Shown: piece by piece, positions 17,532 through 25,385 of the stretch
Layout of the letters: each line of letters opens with the position of its first letter
How positions within the stretch are numbered: the first letter of the stretch is position 1
IMG/VR virus record: IMGVR_UViG_3300009553_000025
Location: 1-61,548 of that record
Source: a virus
Length of the DNA stretch: 61,548 bases
Direction: 5' to 3' (one strand)
Program-made: the position numbers and the translations under genes
Notes under the pieces: generated by a model
The model's database searches: none
What the model was told of the DNA's origin: nothing
The model's input: the letters and a program-made list of their open reading frames with translations, nothing else

Positions 17532-17772
17532 CAGGAGCAGCAGCCGTGTTTACACCCGCCCAGTTCATATTGTTTGGAATCCACTTCATAGCCTCATTGA
17601 GAGCCGTGTCATAAATCTTGGCAACACGGATAGCTTGGTGCAAGACCTCTGTAGTGTGTTCAACTACATCCGTTGAGATGTTCACCACATCGTATTTGGA
17701 TTGGTCGTAACTCTCGTCATTGACCCATACTTCGTATTGTCCGTATGAAAAGATCGCTTCATCGTGTTCCAT
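17521..17772 (-). CDS. hypothetical protein (83 aa)
   Basis: Starts at ATG 17772 (MEHDEAIFSYGQYEVW), one base after the SSB stop; a longer frame upstream lies over the SSB gene and was rejected. It has a beta-rich start and a helical C-terminal half (HQAIRVAKIYDTALNEAM). No family recognised. Confidence 0.65.
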   Translation of the reverse strand: MEHDEAIFSYGQYEVWVNDESYDQSKYDVVNISTDVVEHTTEVLHQAIRVAKIYDTALNEAMKWIPNNMNWAGVNTAAAPDVH

Positions 17773-17773
17773 C

Positions 17774-18307
17774 TTAGAACGGGATGCGATCTGCTTCGAT
17801 TTCGCCACGAGCTTCGGCAGCAGCTTTATCGTCCGCTTGCGATGGATAGGGTTCGCCGCTCTTGGCTTCAGCCACAAAGTGCTCAGTGAACTTATCCACG
17901 TAAGCCTCAAGCACTGCAATAGCATCCGCACCCTTGGCCTTTCCAAAATCGAGCTTACCAGCCGTAAGCAGCAAGCCTACGAAGGCTAGGGCATCTTTTC
18001 GGCTTGACTGGAAGACGATGCTATCTTGCCGAGAATCGTAGCTATTCGAGCTAGCAGCCGGAGCTGCCACAGAAGCAGTTTTACCTGCAGGCGCAGGAGC
18101 AGGCTTGAGGGTCCCTTTAACCACGTCTGTAAATCCACGGGCGTTCGTTTCGGCAGCAAATTCAACATAGTCTCCGGGCTTTACACCGCCACTAGTCTTA
18201 CCAGTACCATACCAATTACCGTTGACAAGCAAGCTAAACATAGCCCCAAACTTACCTTGCTTCTCTACTACGCGTTCTACTTGGCCGTTAATAACAGTTG
18301 CACTCAT
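17774..18307 (-). CDS. single-stranded DNA-binding protein-like
   Basis: A 177-aa protein. The N-terminal 65 residues look like an OB fold (INGQVERVVEKQGKFGAMFSLLVNGNWYG). A Pro/Ala linker and a helical part follow, ending in EADRIPF, which resembles the acidic DxIPF tip by which bacterial SSBs recruit partners. It is placed between the phosphoesterase and reductase genes in the replication block. It probably coats ssDNA and recruits replication proteins. The linker to the helical C-terminal domain is not that of a standard SSB. Confidence 0.7.
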   Translation of the reverse strand: MSATVINGQVERVVEKQGKFGAMFSLLVNGNWYGTGKTSGGVKPGDYVEFAAETNARGFTDVVKGTLKPAPAPAGKTASVAAPAASSNSYDSRQDSIVFQSSRKDALAFVGLLLTAGKLDFGKAKGADAIAVLEAYVDKFTEHFVAEAKSGEPYPSQADDKAAAEARGEIEADRIPF

Positions 18308-18325
18308 CGTTTATTTATATCCTTC

Positions 18326-18961
18326 TTATACGTCAATAACAAAAGGTTCGTTCACTTGCTTGTAATCTTCGTTACACATAGCCGCACTATAGAACATGCA
18401 GCCCTCTACTTCTTTCCGTCCGTACGCTTCGTGGACATGGCCGCAAATCCAAATCTTGGGTTGGAACTTGCTCAAATACTTTCGGTAGGCCTTGATTCCG
18501 TAATGGCCTTTTCCGTCACTATCCATGATGCCGGCTGGCGGAGAATGACTTACCACGATATCTACACGACCTTGGCCATCTAGGTAGTCCCACAACCATT
18601 CCTCACCACGATCAAAACTCCACAGAGGCAATCCTGATACGAACGGCAAGCCTAGTACAGTCATTCCATTGGGCAGAGTGAGCTTAGCTTGTTTGCGTGG
18701 AGCCCCAAGAACATATACACCAGCTGTGTCTCGTAGTTCTGCGCATGCCGGGCCGGAGTACATTTCCAAATGTCTGTCGTGGTTGCCCCCGACAAGTATC
18801 TTCAGCTTGTGGTCTAGGTCTTTGAAGCTCTGGAGCCGGTCGTACCATTCGCCAACGTAGCCAGAATACATGAAGTCCCCGGCATGTATAAACACATCGC
18901 CATTGGGGATCAGACTTGTCTTGAACGGGAAATGGGTGTCACTAGTCGCTACTATTCGGAT
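18326..18961 (-). CDS. calcineurin-type metallophosphoesterase, AUC start inferred
   Basis: The metal motifs are in order: SDTH (about residues 7-10), HAGDFMYSG, GGNHDRH, SHSPP and GHVHEAYG, the full set of this family. The first, SDTH, lies upstream of the first ATG (18895), in a frame that has no ATG, GTG or TTG before it. An AGGAGA at 18968-18973 is followed six bases later by ATC at 18961, giving (M)RIVATSDTHF. The frame is closed by TAG not far upstream, so the start must be close to here. The enzyme removes phosphate from an unknown substrate. Confidence 0.8.
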   Translation of the reverse strand: MRIVATSDTHFPFKTSLIPNGDVFIHAGDFMYSGYVGEWYDRLQSFKDLDHKLKILVGGNHDRHLEMYSGPACAELRDTAGVYVLGAPRKQAKLTLPNGMTVLGLPFVSGLPLWSFDRGEEWLWDYLDGQGRVDIVVSHSPPAGIMDSDGKGHYGIKAYRKYLSKFQPKIWICGHVHEAYGRKEVEGCMFYSAAMCNEDYKQVNEPFVIDV

Positions 18962-18978
18962 GATATCTCTCCTATACC

Positions 18979-19170
18979 TTATTCGTTTTTGGGCCTAACA
19001 AGAAAATATCTTTTCTCTAGGCACTTTTCAAACAAGGCTTTGGTGCCGTCATAAGCTACGGTATCATTAAAAGTATCTATCAATACCACTCTAGCGGACT
19101 TGCTTTCTTCAGATAAAGGTTCTAGTCTATCGTACATCATAAGCCTAGATATCCATTTATCTCGCATCAT
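18979..19170 (-). CDS. hypothetical protein (63 aa)
   Basis: Starts MMRDKWISRLMM inside the last 14 bases of the DNA polymerase gene. It contains ESKSARVVLIDTFNDTVAYDGTKALFEK, with a beta-alpha pattern, and ends in KNE. No known family. Its stop lies 15 bases before the AGGAGA of the phosphoesterase. Confidence 0.6.
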   Translation of the reverse strand: MMRDKWISRLMMYDRLEPLSEESKSARVVLIDTFNDTVAYDGTKALFEKCLEKRYFLVRPKNE

Positions 19171-21064
19171 CCAAGCCCCACCTAGTTCCTATCTTAACTT
19201 CTACATCTAGTGGTACAGTCCACTCGTAGTTGTACAGTTTCTTAAGGAGCATATAGACATCAGAAGTCATGGAAAGTTCCGCAACTTCCTCCGCTTCTTG
19301 AGCATCCTTTTCACTTACCTCGGCCACGATTGAATCGTGGACCGTGTTAGTTATCTCCAACTCTAGGTCTTTAGTCCTGTGCCAGAAGCACACTAGAGCT
19401 AACGGAACAATCTCCGCAGTCGCCACACCCTGTAAGGGCAGATTGAAGATTTGCGTAGTGTGGTCTATGTACCCGGATGCACTAACCCTAGTGTGGGGCC
19501 AGTAGAAAATCATCCCGTATGGAGTAACTAACTTGTTGGTTAGTAGTACTTCGTTAGTCCAACCTACTTGAGTTTCATATAAGGCATTATATTTCTTACG
19601 GAAGAATTGGCAGTATTCCCTTACCGCTTTTGATCCTGCACCACCGCCGTATAATGGTTTGAAGGTGTATTCCTTCGAGTCTTGTCTAGCTTCCTTGTCA
19701 TCTTTGGGTAGCTTCTCTCCGCGGGCACGCAGGAAGTCTCGCGTGATACTGTGTACATCGGCGTGATCTACAATCTCTTTGCGTGCTACTGGATCGTTGC
19801 CTAATTCCGCCGCCGCTCTGAATTCAAGCTGTGCGAAATCGGCTTCTATAACGTACCATCCTTCTCGCTTTGCTTTAATGAGCCTTTTGTATTCTCTAGG
19901 CTGATTTTGGAACTGCACGCCTTTCTTTTTGGGCTTGACTTTTCCATCTTTGTCCGCTGTTGGTACCAGTACAGAGCGTCCGCTGGATGAGAGTCGGTGG
20001 CTGTCGGTGGTTCCTTGGTTGAGGTTTCCGTAGAATGTTGAGTCGTAGTGTTCACAAACTCCTTTGAAGAAGTCTAGGGTTTTAGATAGCTTGGCATTAA
20101 GATTAGCCGCTTTCTTGAATAGACCTATAAACTCTCGCTGCCGCTCGTCGCGCGGTACAAGCGAAGAGATTGCCTCCTCAGATGCCGATCTATTTCCAGT
20201 TGCTGTTCGTAGGGGATTTCCTCGGCGATCAAGCGGTTCGGAGAACTTAAGAACATCGTAGAGGAACTCGGTAACTTGCTTGGGGCTTTTCCAGTTAACG
20301 TCACCGTATGTTTCCAAGCTCTCTTTTGTCTCAAGGTATTCCTTAAGAACCTTCGAGTGCTCAGTGAATACGGCTTCCTTATCGAGCCGAAGACCATTGA
20401 ACTCTATATCCGTCAGGCACGCGCACGCTAGGCCGCGTTGGTAAACAAGGTGAAGCTGCTTTCGTTCGTTGAGTAGTTGAAGTTGGCGTTGGGCTAGACG
20501 TGCTGTGACGTCTACGTCGGTGCGGCAGTAGTCGAGTAACCAATTCTTCGGAATCGAAGTTGTTTCAACTGCTGCTCGATGGACGAGGAGTGAGCCTATG
20601 TGCTCTTTCACTCCGACGCCGTGTCTCTCGACAGAGGCTTCGAGGGATAAACCTAGATGGTTTTGGTTGCCGAGCAATACCCACTCAGCAAGCATGGTGT
20701 CGTATACCAACACCTTTCGCAAATCTAGGCCGCATCGTCGCAGCCATCCCAATTCAAACTTCGCGTTGTGCGCGATTAAAAAGTCGCTGGCCCTAATGGC
20801 CGATACCAATTCTTGTTGCTCGTTCTCTCCGCCCCACGTATGCTTTATGGGGCCAGCAAGAGCGCCCGATTGAAAGGGCGCGAAGCACGAGAGAATGATT
20901 CTATTCGTTAAGTTGTGCGGAGAACCGAAGTCACTATTAGTTGTTTCCAAGTCGCAGACTAATCCGCGCCCCGTGTTGAAGATATCTGGATTCGGTTCCG
21001 CGACAAAGCGCGGCAGCCCGTCATTGACGGGTGCATGCAACGCAGTTGCTGGAAGTTCTTCTAT
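19157..21064 (-). CDS. family A DNA polymerase with 3'-5' exonuclease domain
   Basis: Exonuclease motifs come first: CDLETT near residue 30, LIAHNAKFELGWL near 95 and YCRTDVDVT near 175. The polymerase motifs follow: A (EADFAQLEFRAA), B (RQDSKEYTFKPLYGG) and C (NTVHDSIVAEV). At about 630 aa it is shorter than T7 polymerase. The first usual start is TTG at 21040 with no Shine-Dalgarno. The frame stays open to a TAA at 21068, and an ATA at 21064 lies nine bases after AGGAG (21074-21078), giving MEELPATALHAP. I take 21064 as likely, but it is inference. It is the main replicase beside primase and helicase. Confidence 0.85.
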   Translation of the reverse strand: MEELPATALHAPVNDGLPRFVAEPNPDIFNTGRGLVCDLETTNSDFGSPHNLTNRIILSCFAPFQSGALAGPIKHTWGGENEQQELVSAIRASDFLIAHNAKFELGWLRRCGLDLRKVLVYDTMLAEWVLLGNQNHLGLSLEASVERHGVGVKEHIGSLLVHRAAVETTSIPKNWLLDYCRTDVDVTARLAQRQLQLLNERKQLHLVYQRGLACACLTDIEFNGLRLDKEAVFTEHSKVLKEYLETKESLETYGDVNWKSPKQVTEFLYDVLKFSEPLDRRGNPLRTATGNRSASEEAISSLVPRDERQREFIGLFKKAANLNAKLSKTLDFFKGVCEHYDSTFYGNLNQGTTDSHRLSSSGRSVLVPTADKDGKVKPKKKGVQFQNQPREYKRLIKAKREGWYVIEADFAQLEFRAAAELGNDPVARKEIVDHADVHSITRDFLRARGEKLPKDDKEARQDSKEYTFKPLYGGGAGSKAVREYCQFFRKKYNALYETQVGWTNEVLLTNKLVTPYGMIFYWPHTRVSASGYIDHTTQIFNLPLQGVATAEIVPLALVCFWHRTKDLELEITNTVHDSIVAEVSEKDAQEAEEVAELSMTSDVYMLLKKLYNYEWTVPLDVEVKIGTRWGLDDAR

Positions 21065-21067
21065 AGA

Positions 21068-21241
21068 TTACTTCTCCTGCTCACTACTCGGCTGCGCTGG
21101 TCGTGATAAAGCCGCTTCGCACATGCGCTTGAATCGCGGCACGTCCGTTGACCGTGCGAAGTTCTCGACGGCAATGCGCTCGATCAACACAAAGCCATCC
21201 GGCACCACTGGTGCGACAAGGCTGCGGGGTGAGGCGGTCAT
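21068..21241 (-). CDS. small hypothetical protein (57 aa) upstream of polymerase
   Basis: An open frame MTASPRSLVAPVVPDGFVLI ending in SSEQEK. Short phage proteins beginning with such a VPDGFVL segment and ending in a Pro/Gln tail are common, but their role is unknown. The codons are more GC-rich than those of neighbours, which hints at a different origin. It is in the same frame as the polymerase, separated only by TAA. The AGGAG serving the polymerase lies in its last codons. Confidence 0.6.
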   Translation of the reverse strand: MTASPRSLVAPVVPDGFVLIERIAVENFARSTDVPRFKRMCEAALSRPAQPSSEQEK

Positions 21242-21244
21242 GGC

Positions 21245-22039
21245 CTAGTTAAAGATGTAGTTAGCTACTGGGTCGCTACACGATGTAGTGCATCGTGCGC
21301 CGGGCGTTGTGCTTGTGGCCTTGCCACCGCCATTAGGCGCTACCGTAGAGATATCCGCATTAATGATATTCAAATAGTACGTGGCCCCGTCCTTCAACAC
21401 GCAGCTAGGCGACACGTGCTGCGGCGGTTCCCAAAACAATAAGCGGCCACCACCGCGCACCTTGTTACCCCAACAACCGGCTACAACCGTGCTGCCGGGT
21501 GCAGCCGGATTACTAAAGTCTCCCGGACATGTACTGATTGTGGCACTGATCCCCGCACCGCCGAACGATGATGCGTTCACAAGGTACTCACCTACACGAT
21601 TGGCCGGCGCATTAGCCATGTAGCCAGATGGCACTGTAAACATCGCCGATAGGTACTTACTGATAGGTACCGGAAGTACCGCCGTGATTCCGCTGTTTCC
21701 GGGCCACGTCTCGGGAGTAGGTTTCTGCCCGAAGATCGAGTCGTACTTTGTGGTATCTACGGTAATGTTACCCAAGCCGAAATAATTAACCGACGTAGTA
21801 GTCGCCCATCGAGTGTAGTTACCCCCGACACCATTAGGCACCACGAACGGCTTTGTGCACACCGGAGGAGGTGTTCCACAGGCCCCGGATGCGATAACTC
21901 CGGTTGACGATAGAGTCTCCGTGTAGTTCGGTGTAGATGATGCGGCAGCGATTGGAGAAGCCGAGCAGAACTGAAGAGTATCTGCGTGAGCGTAGTGAAG
22001 CGCGAAGAGCAGTACAAGCGAGAAGAGATATTTGGTCAT
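21245..22039 (-). CDS. exported Cys-containing hypothetical protein
   Basis: A 264-aa protein with a clear signal peptide: MTKYLFSLVLLFALHYAHAD with a probable AHA cleavage site. The mature part is rich in Ser, Thr, Gly, Pro and Asn, with about ten Cys that could form disulfides in the periplasm. It has beta character like an adhesin or surface protein. It is surprising among replication genes; it might block superinfection or act on the envelope early. No family recognised. Confidence 0.7.
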   Translation of the reverse strand: MTKYLFSLVLLFALHYAHADTLQFCSASPIAAASSTPNYTETLSSTGVIASGACGTPPPVCTKPFVVPNGVGGNYTRWATTTSVNYFGLGNITVDTTKYDSIFGQKPTPETWPGNSGITAVLPVPISKYLSAMFTVPSGYMANAPANRVGEYLVNASSFGGAGISATISTCPGDFSNPAAPGSTVVAGCWGNKVRGGGRLLFWEPPQHVSPSCVLKDGATYYLNIINADISTVAPNGGGKATSTTPGARCTTSCSDPVANYIFN

Positions 22040-22041
22040 AT

Positions 22042-22413
22042 TTATTTTCCGATAAGGTGAGCAGCGTATTCCAAAAGCCAGAGCTTTGGAGCAATCAAGA
22101 GCTTAAGTAGACCTAAACTATGGTATACAAAACATATTCCCGGAAGGATTGTTGATCCAGTGGTAGCAAAGAAGATGGGAAAGTAAGAATCGTATTGTGT
22201 GAATAGCTTTTTACCAAACTTCCAAAATTTCCACGAAATAATAAGAGCAATTGAGGATAGCACGATCCACACCGCATGTTCGGCAATAGACCATCTAAGC
22301 AGTTGTGTGACTACTTCTGGAATCTGCTCCTTGAGAAAATCTCCAGTAGCTGCGGCAGTCTGGATAGCTTTTGCGAGAATGTCGTTAACGATTGATTGTA
22401 CGTTAGTATCCAT
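22042..22413 (-). CDS. membrane protein with two or more TM segments
   Basis: A 123-aa protein. An amphipathic N-terminus is followed by AVWIVLSSIALIISWKFW (about residues 48-65) and YFPIFFATTGSTILPGICFVY (about 78-98), and perhaps a third segment near LLKLLIAPKLWLLEY. It resembles small phage inner-membrane proteins, possibly holin-like, but lies in the early arm. It ends three bases before the start of the exported protein gene. Confidence 0.65.
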   Translation of the reverse strand: MDTNVQSIVNDILAKAIQTAAATGDFLKEQIPEVVTQLLRWSIAEHAVWIVLSSIALIISWKFWKFGKKLFTQYDSYFPIFFATTGSTILPGICFVYHSLGLLKLLIAPKLWLLEYAAHLIGK

Positions 22414-22454
22414 GATACATGTCCTTAGACAACGGTTAATGTAGAAAGTTCAAT

Positions 22455-22553
22455 CTAGATGTTAGCTGCGCAGATCGGCGTTAGCGGATCAAGCAGCGTA
22501 GCGGCTTCTGAAGTTAGAGGCCAATCAGTAAAGGCAGCAGATGTGCTCTTTAT
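22455..22553 (-). CDS. candidate 32-aa ORF with AUA start, or readthrough tail
   Basis: After the TAG of the 22560-22997 gene the same frame stays open for 34 codons. It encodes RYIKSTSAAFTDWPLTSEAA and ends in PLTPICAANI before another TAG. It could be a C-terminal extension made by readthrough of UAG, or a small protein started at ATA 22553. There is no convincing Shine-Dalgarno at the usual distance. No family recognised; kept as a candidate only. Confidence 0.25.
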   Translation of the reverse strand: MKSTSAAFTDWPLTSEAATLLDPLTPICAANI

Positions 22554-22559
22554 GTATCT

Positions 22560-22997
22560 CTATGTATCAGTAGGCTTTTCTGCCTTAGACCTCGAAAGAC
22601 GTAGAAAGTTCCACCAATGTTTAACCTCCGGCTCTTTGGGAGGGTTTAGAACAGCTTGTATCTTTTGGCACGACTCTTGTATAGCTCTTTGCAATCTCTC
22701 ACATCTCTTTTGATCTTGTTTGTCTTTGTGCCACTTACGGATAGTTTTTATAGCAACTGCGACCTCATCGTTTTCGTCTCGCACCACTGCTATTTGGGTG
22801 TATCCTATACCAAGGACGAAGACCTGAGGGCCGTCTCCAAACTCGTGTACAGAGATTTTCCATTCGTCTAAGTTAGCTCGGAAGTCGGAGCAGTACAGAT
22901 AATCTTCGTTTTTCCACTTCGACGGGTCTTTGGACAGCTCGTTAAGGAACTTCTGTCTCGCCTGAAACTTTACTTCTTCAATGTCACACTTATTCAC
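22560..22997 (-). CDS. hypothetical protein (145 aa), GTG start
   Basis: I start it at GTG 22997, which overlaps the upstream TGA (GTGA) and has GAGGA nine bases before it; a longer in-frame ATG at 23042 lies inside the upstream gene. Contents: NKCDIEEVKFQARQKFLNEL, a beta-rich centre (QVFVLGIGYTQIAVVRDE) and a basic helical C-terminus with two Trp and several Lys. Not recognised. Confidence 0.65.
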   Translation of the reverse strand: MNKCDIEEVKFQARQKFLNELSKDPSKWKNEDYLYCSDFRANLDEWKISVHEFGDGPQVFVLGIGYTQIAVVRDENDEVAVAIKTIRKWHKDKQDQKRCERLQRAIQESCQKIQAVLNPPKEPEVKHWWNFLRLSRSKAEKPTDT

Positions 22998-23206
22998 CAG
23001 TCTGGTTCCTCGTCGTAGCTTACCGGCATTCCATCTAAACATAAAATCCGAACGTTACCGAGTTTTCGGTCAAATACGCTAATAGGAACTACCTTAACAG
23101 TAACGCTTTCCAGTTCGCGGCCCAGTTCTCCAAAATAACCATCAGTTGCGACTATGATGTCGCCGGGCACATCTTTGAGAGATTTACGCAGTTCATCAAC
23201 TGTCAT
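22994..23206 (-). CDS. small protein of the M-V-ELRK-L-VP type (70 aa)
   Basis: Begins MTVDELRKSLKDVPGDIIV, with a beta-rich rest (SVTVKVVPISVF) and an acidic tail. The first 14 residues match those of the 61-aa protein at 37918-38103 (MNVGELRKALENVPDECPVV), so these are paralogs. The likely fold is a small alpha/beta domain; function unknown. Confidence 0.65.
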   Translation of the reverse strand: MTVDELRKSLKDVPGDIIVATDGYFGELGRELESVTVKVVPISVFDRKLGNVRILCLDGMPVSYDEEPDW

Positions 23207-23288
23207 AGTTCTCGAACTCCCAATCTTCGGGTAATTCTAGATCATCGAGTTGCTTTAGTGTTTCTTCCACGACGTCTTCCAAATCCAT
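23196..23288 (-). CDS. small acidic ORF (30 aa)
   Basis: MDLEDVVEETLKQLDDLELP to a TGA inside the start of the 70-aa gene. Highly acidic and helical. The overlap with the next start and a position that fills the gap support it; still small enough to be chance. Confidence 0.45.
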   Translation of the reverse strand: MDLEDVVEETLKQLDDLELPEDWEFENYDS

Positions 23289-23292
23289 GTTT

Positions 23293-23478
23293 TTATTGTT
23301 GATTCGTATTAACATGCTTTGATCGAAAGAGCAACATCTCGTTGCTCCAATCGGTAAATCCCTCCGGTACTTTGTTCCACGTCCGAGAGTGTCGCTCTCG
23401 ATATTCTATCTCCATGCCCTTAGCTTTCCACACTTTAGCTAAGCACGAGTTGCACAGAATGTGCTGAAGATGGATCAT
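23293..23478 (-). CDS. small Cys-containing hypothetical protein (61 aa)
   Basis: MIHLQHILCNSCLAKVWKAK and a Trp/Arg-rich rest ending VNTNQQ. The CNSC near the N-terminus could be half of a zinc site. No partner pair is visible in the same protein. Unknown function. Confidence 0.6.
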   Translation of the reverse strand: MIHLQHILCNSCLAKVWKAKGMEIEYRERHSRTWNKVPEGFTDWSNEMLLFRSKHVNTNQQ

Positions 23479-23487
23479 GGCACGTCA

Positions 23488-23634
23488 CTATTCTTTCTGA
23501 TCGATGAACGTTACCCATACCCCTTGTGGGTACGGCAAACCGGTATCCTTATATGCGGGCATATCCCAATACTTCAAGGTTTGTGGATTGCGTAGAGCGA
23601 AGTGAATAATGAAGCTTAGCTTATTGTGTTTCAC
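23488..23634 (-). CDS. small hypothetical protein (48 aa), GTG start
   Basis: An open frame MKHNKLSFIIHFALRNPQTL ending VWVTFIDQKE, beginning at GTG 23634 seven bases after the preceding TGA. Mixed hydrophobic and aromatic, no clear membrane helix. Operon position supports it. Confidence 0.55.
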   Translation of the reverse strand: MKHNKLSFIIHFALRNPQTLKYWDMPAYKDTGLPYPQGVWVTFIDQKE

Positions 23635-23640
23635 GATTAA

Positions 23641-23793
23641 TCATCCGTCAATAATGAACCACAATGCACATGCGATCCACGCAATAATACCGACTCCTAC
23701 AAGAGTGGCTAGAATTCCATACCAGCCTTGTTCGACGTAGACAAGTATTAGTATGGGAACTATCAACATCAAGAAACCGATCATCGTTTTCAT
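23641..23793 (-). CDS. tiny membrane protein, two TM segments (50 aa)
   Basis: MKTMIGFLMLIVPILILVYV, then EQGWYG, then ILATLVGVGIIAWIACALWF: two hydrophobic helices with a short turn, ending IIDG. Its ATG overlaps the stop of the upstream 22-aa ORF (ATGA). It could alter host membrane functions or be holin-like. Confidence 0.6.
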   Translation of the reverse strand: MKTMIGFLMLIVPILILVYVEQGWYGILATLVGVGIIAWIACALWFIIDG

Positions 23794-23858
23794 TTGTCAT
23801 GGTCTCCGAATATCAGCCAAAGAATAAAGATGTAGAAAAGAGCGTCACCTACAGTCAT
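23790..23858 (-). CDS. tiny one-TM peptide (22 aa)
   Basis: MTVGDALFYIFILWLIFGD plus HDK: one short membrane helix. It ends at an ATGA overlap with the 50-aa membrane protein and starts three bases after the stop of the 76-aa gene. The chain of tight junctions makes it credible despite its size. Confidence 0.45.
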   Translation of the reverse strand: MTVGDALFYIFILWLIFGDHDK

Positions 23859-23861
23859 GGT

Positions 23862-24092
23862 TTAATCCTCGTCGTTGTCGTCATCACAGTAAATTTCAAA
23901 CCCGTTGCGGAAGATTATATCGTGCTGCTTGTGGGCGTTGTACGCACTCAACGAATCTTCATCGTGGAACTTGCACGTATCATCACCAACATTGGCGTGA
24001 GCTGAAGGCATAAGAATGCAAAGAAGAATGAACGTGATAATGGCGTTAACCACTACTCCCCACACATAGCACTTGAGACACTTACCATCCAT
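23862..24092 (-). CDS. membrane-anchored or exported small protein (76 aa)
   Basis: Start chosen at ATG 24092 because GAGGAT lies eight bases upstream; a longer in-frame start is inside the spacer. MDGKCLKCYVWGVV is followed by a hydrophobic core (IITFILLCILMPSAHA), which could be a signal peptide cut after AHA. The rest is acidic with single Cys residues (DDTCKFHDEDS, YCDDDNDED). Not recognised. Confidence 0.6.
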   Translation of the reverse strand: MDGKCLKCYVWGVVVNAIITFILLCILMPSAHANVGDDTCKFHDEDSLSAYNAHKQHDIIFRNGFEIYCDDDNDED

Positions 24093-24157
24093 ATTAGATA
24101 TCCTCGTAAGCCCGTTAGGGCGTTGGCATGAAGGTAGAACGGTCAATCAGATATTCG

Positions 24158-25384
24158 TTAAATATCCTCATACAGTGAAAGAAGTGGATTGAACTTCATA
24201 CGAAAGTGAACGTGCTGTCCACTCATCTTGTTCTTCGGAAACGAGATCATACGTAAACCGTTGCGTTCAAATTCCTCGTTGCACCCGATACCAACCATAA
24301 GATCGGCCTGTGCCGGGATGCCAGTGTTGGAACTGTCAATGTCCCCCATGTCGAGAACTAGTTTATTCGAGGCGGAATCTCCGGCTTGGGTAACCGACAG
24401 TACAAGACAGTTCCGTCTTTTAGCAATATTGCGCAAGCCTGTGGCGATAGCCTCCAACTGGTTAGTGCGATTCTCCGAAGCACTGGAGAGATTGCGGAGT
24501 TGATTGACGACGATCCACACGGGATTAAATTGTTCGCAATAGCGGTCGATTTGTTGTACGGAGCCGGGGGCGATGGAGATGAAGGTGGCGAGATTGTACC
24601 CGCGCTTGTCGAGAATTGCTTGTGTTTCATCTGGTTCCTTAAGCCGATCCAAAAGAACTTTACCGCTAAGGCATCCTTGAAAGCGCCCAACTGTTTTGCG
24701 AATGGCATCTTCATTTTGAAATACAAGTCCCGGTAGTTTTTGAAGTACAAGCCCACGAACTATTGTGTGCCACATGGCGTCTTTGCCAATCTCCGGCCTT
24801 CCGAAGATAATGATGTGGTCCCCACGCGATACTCCGCCTCCGAGATATTCCGTCATCACTTTAGACCCGATGCGGATCAATCCAGTCGGATTGAGAGAAG
24901 CGTTAGCTTCGACTACGGGCAAGTTGTTGATGACTTCGGTGTCGTCTGTAGACAACACATCATCGATAGTAGTTGCACCTACTTCCAGTAGCTCTAGGTG
25001 ATCCGAAAGTAGCTCAAGTTGTTTCGGGGCTTCGTCACCGTTGAGTAGTGATTGCGCAAGTTGCGTCGCTTTCTCTTTCTTTGTGGTTTCAAAGATAACG
25101 GCGGCGACGTTGATTGCAGAGAGATCGAGAGAGAATGCTTCATGTGCGAATCCACGATAGGTGTTTACCTTAGTTGGTGTGTCAAAATCGATGCTTAACT
25201 TTTCGTCGATGTAGCCGAGGTCGATAGCCTTCGCCTCTTTATCCCGAGCATAGAAATCTCTAGATAAATCAATGAGATAGGAGGCATAGGGGGTAAGGCC
25301 TTCCTTGTTTACAGTCTTGTCTATGATCCCAAAAGCTTCCCGAGATTTGAGGCACGCGGCTACTAATCTTTTTTCAACGCTCAA
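24158..25384 (-). CDS. DnaB-like replicative helicase with unusual Walker motifs
   Basis: A 408-aa RecA-fold ATPase downstream of a separate primase. The P-loop at 195-202 reads GRPEIGKD, with Asp where Thr/Ser normally binds Mg2+. The Walker B strand reads WIVVNQL, with Asn at the usual Asp. The Glu of FQNEDAIRK (225) and QLEAIATGLRNIAKRRNCLVLSVTQA match DnaB-type helicases. The first 150 residues form a small helical N-terminal domain. The start is TTG one base after the primase stop, with a poor Shine-Dalgarno. It would unwind the fork with the family A polymerase; ATP use may differ from the norm. Confidence 0.75.
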   Translation of the reverse strand: MSVEKRLVAACLKSREAFGIIDKTVNKEGLTPYASYLIDLSRDFYARDKEAKAIDLGYIDEKLSIDFDTPTKVNTYRGFAHEAFSLDLSAINVAAVIFETTKKEKATQLAQSLLNGDEAPKQLELLSDHLELLEVGATTIDDVLSTDDTEVINNLPVVEANASLNPTGLIRIGSKVMTEYLGGGVSRGDHIIIFGRPEIGKDAMWHTIVRGLVLQKLPGLVFQNEDAIRKTVGRFQGCLSGKVLLDRLKEPDETQAILDKRGYNLATFISIAPGSVQQIDRYCEQFNPVWIVVNQLRNLSSASENRTNQLEAIATGLRNIAKRRNCLVLSVTQAGDSASNKLVLDMGDIDSSNTGIPAQADLMVGIGCNEEFERNGLRMISFPKNKMSGQHVHFRMKFNPLLSLYEDI

Positions 25385-25385
25385 A

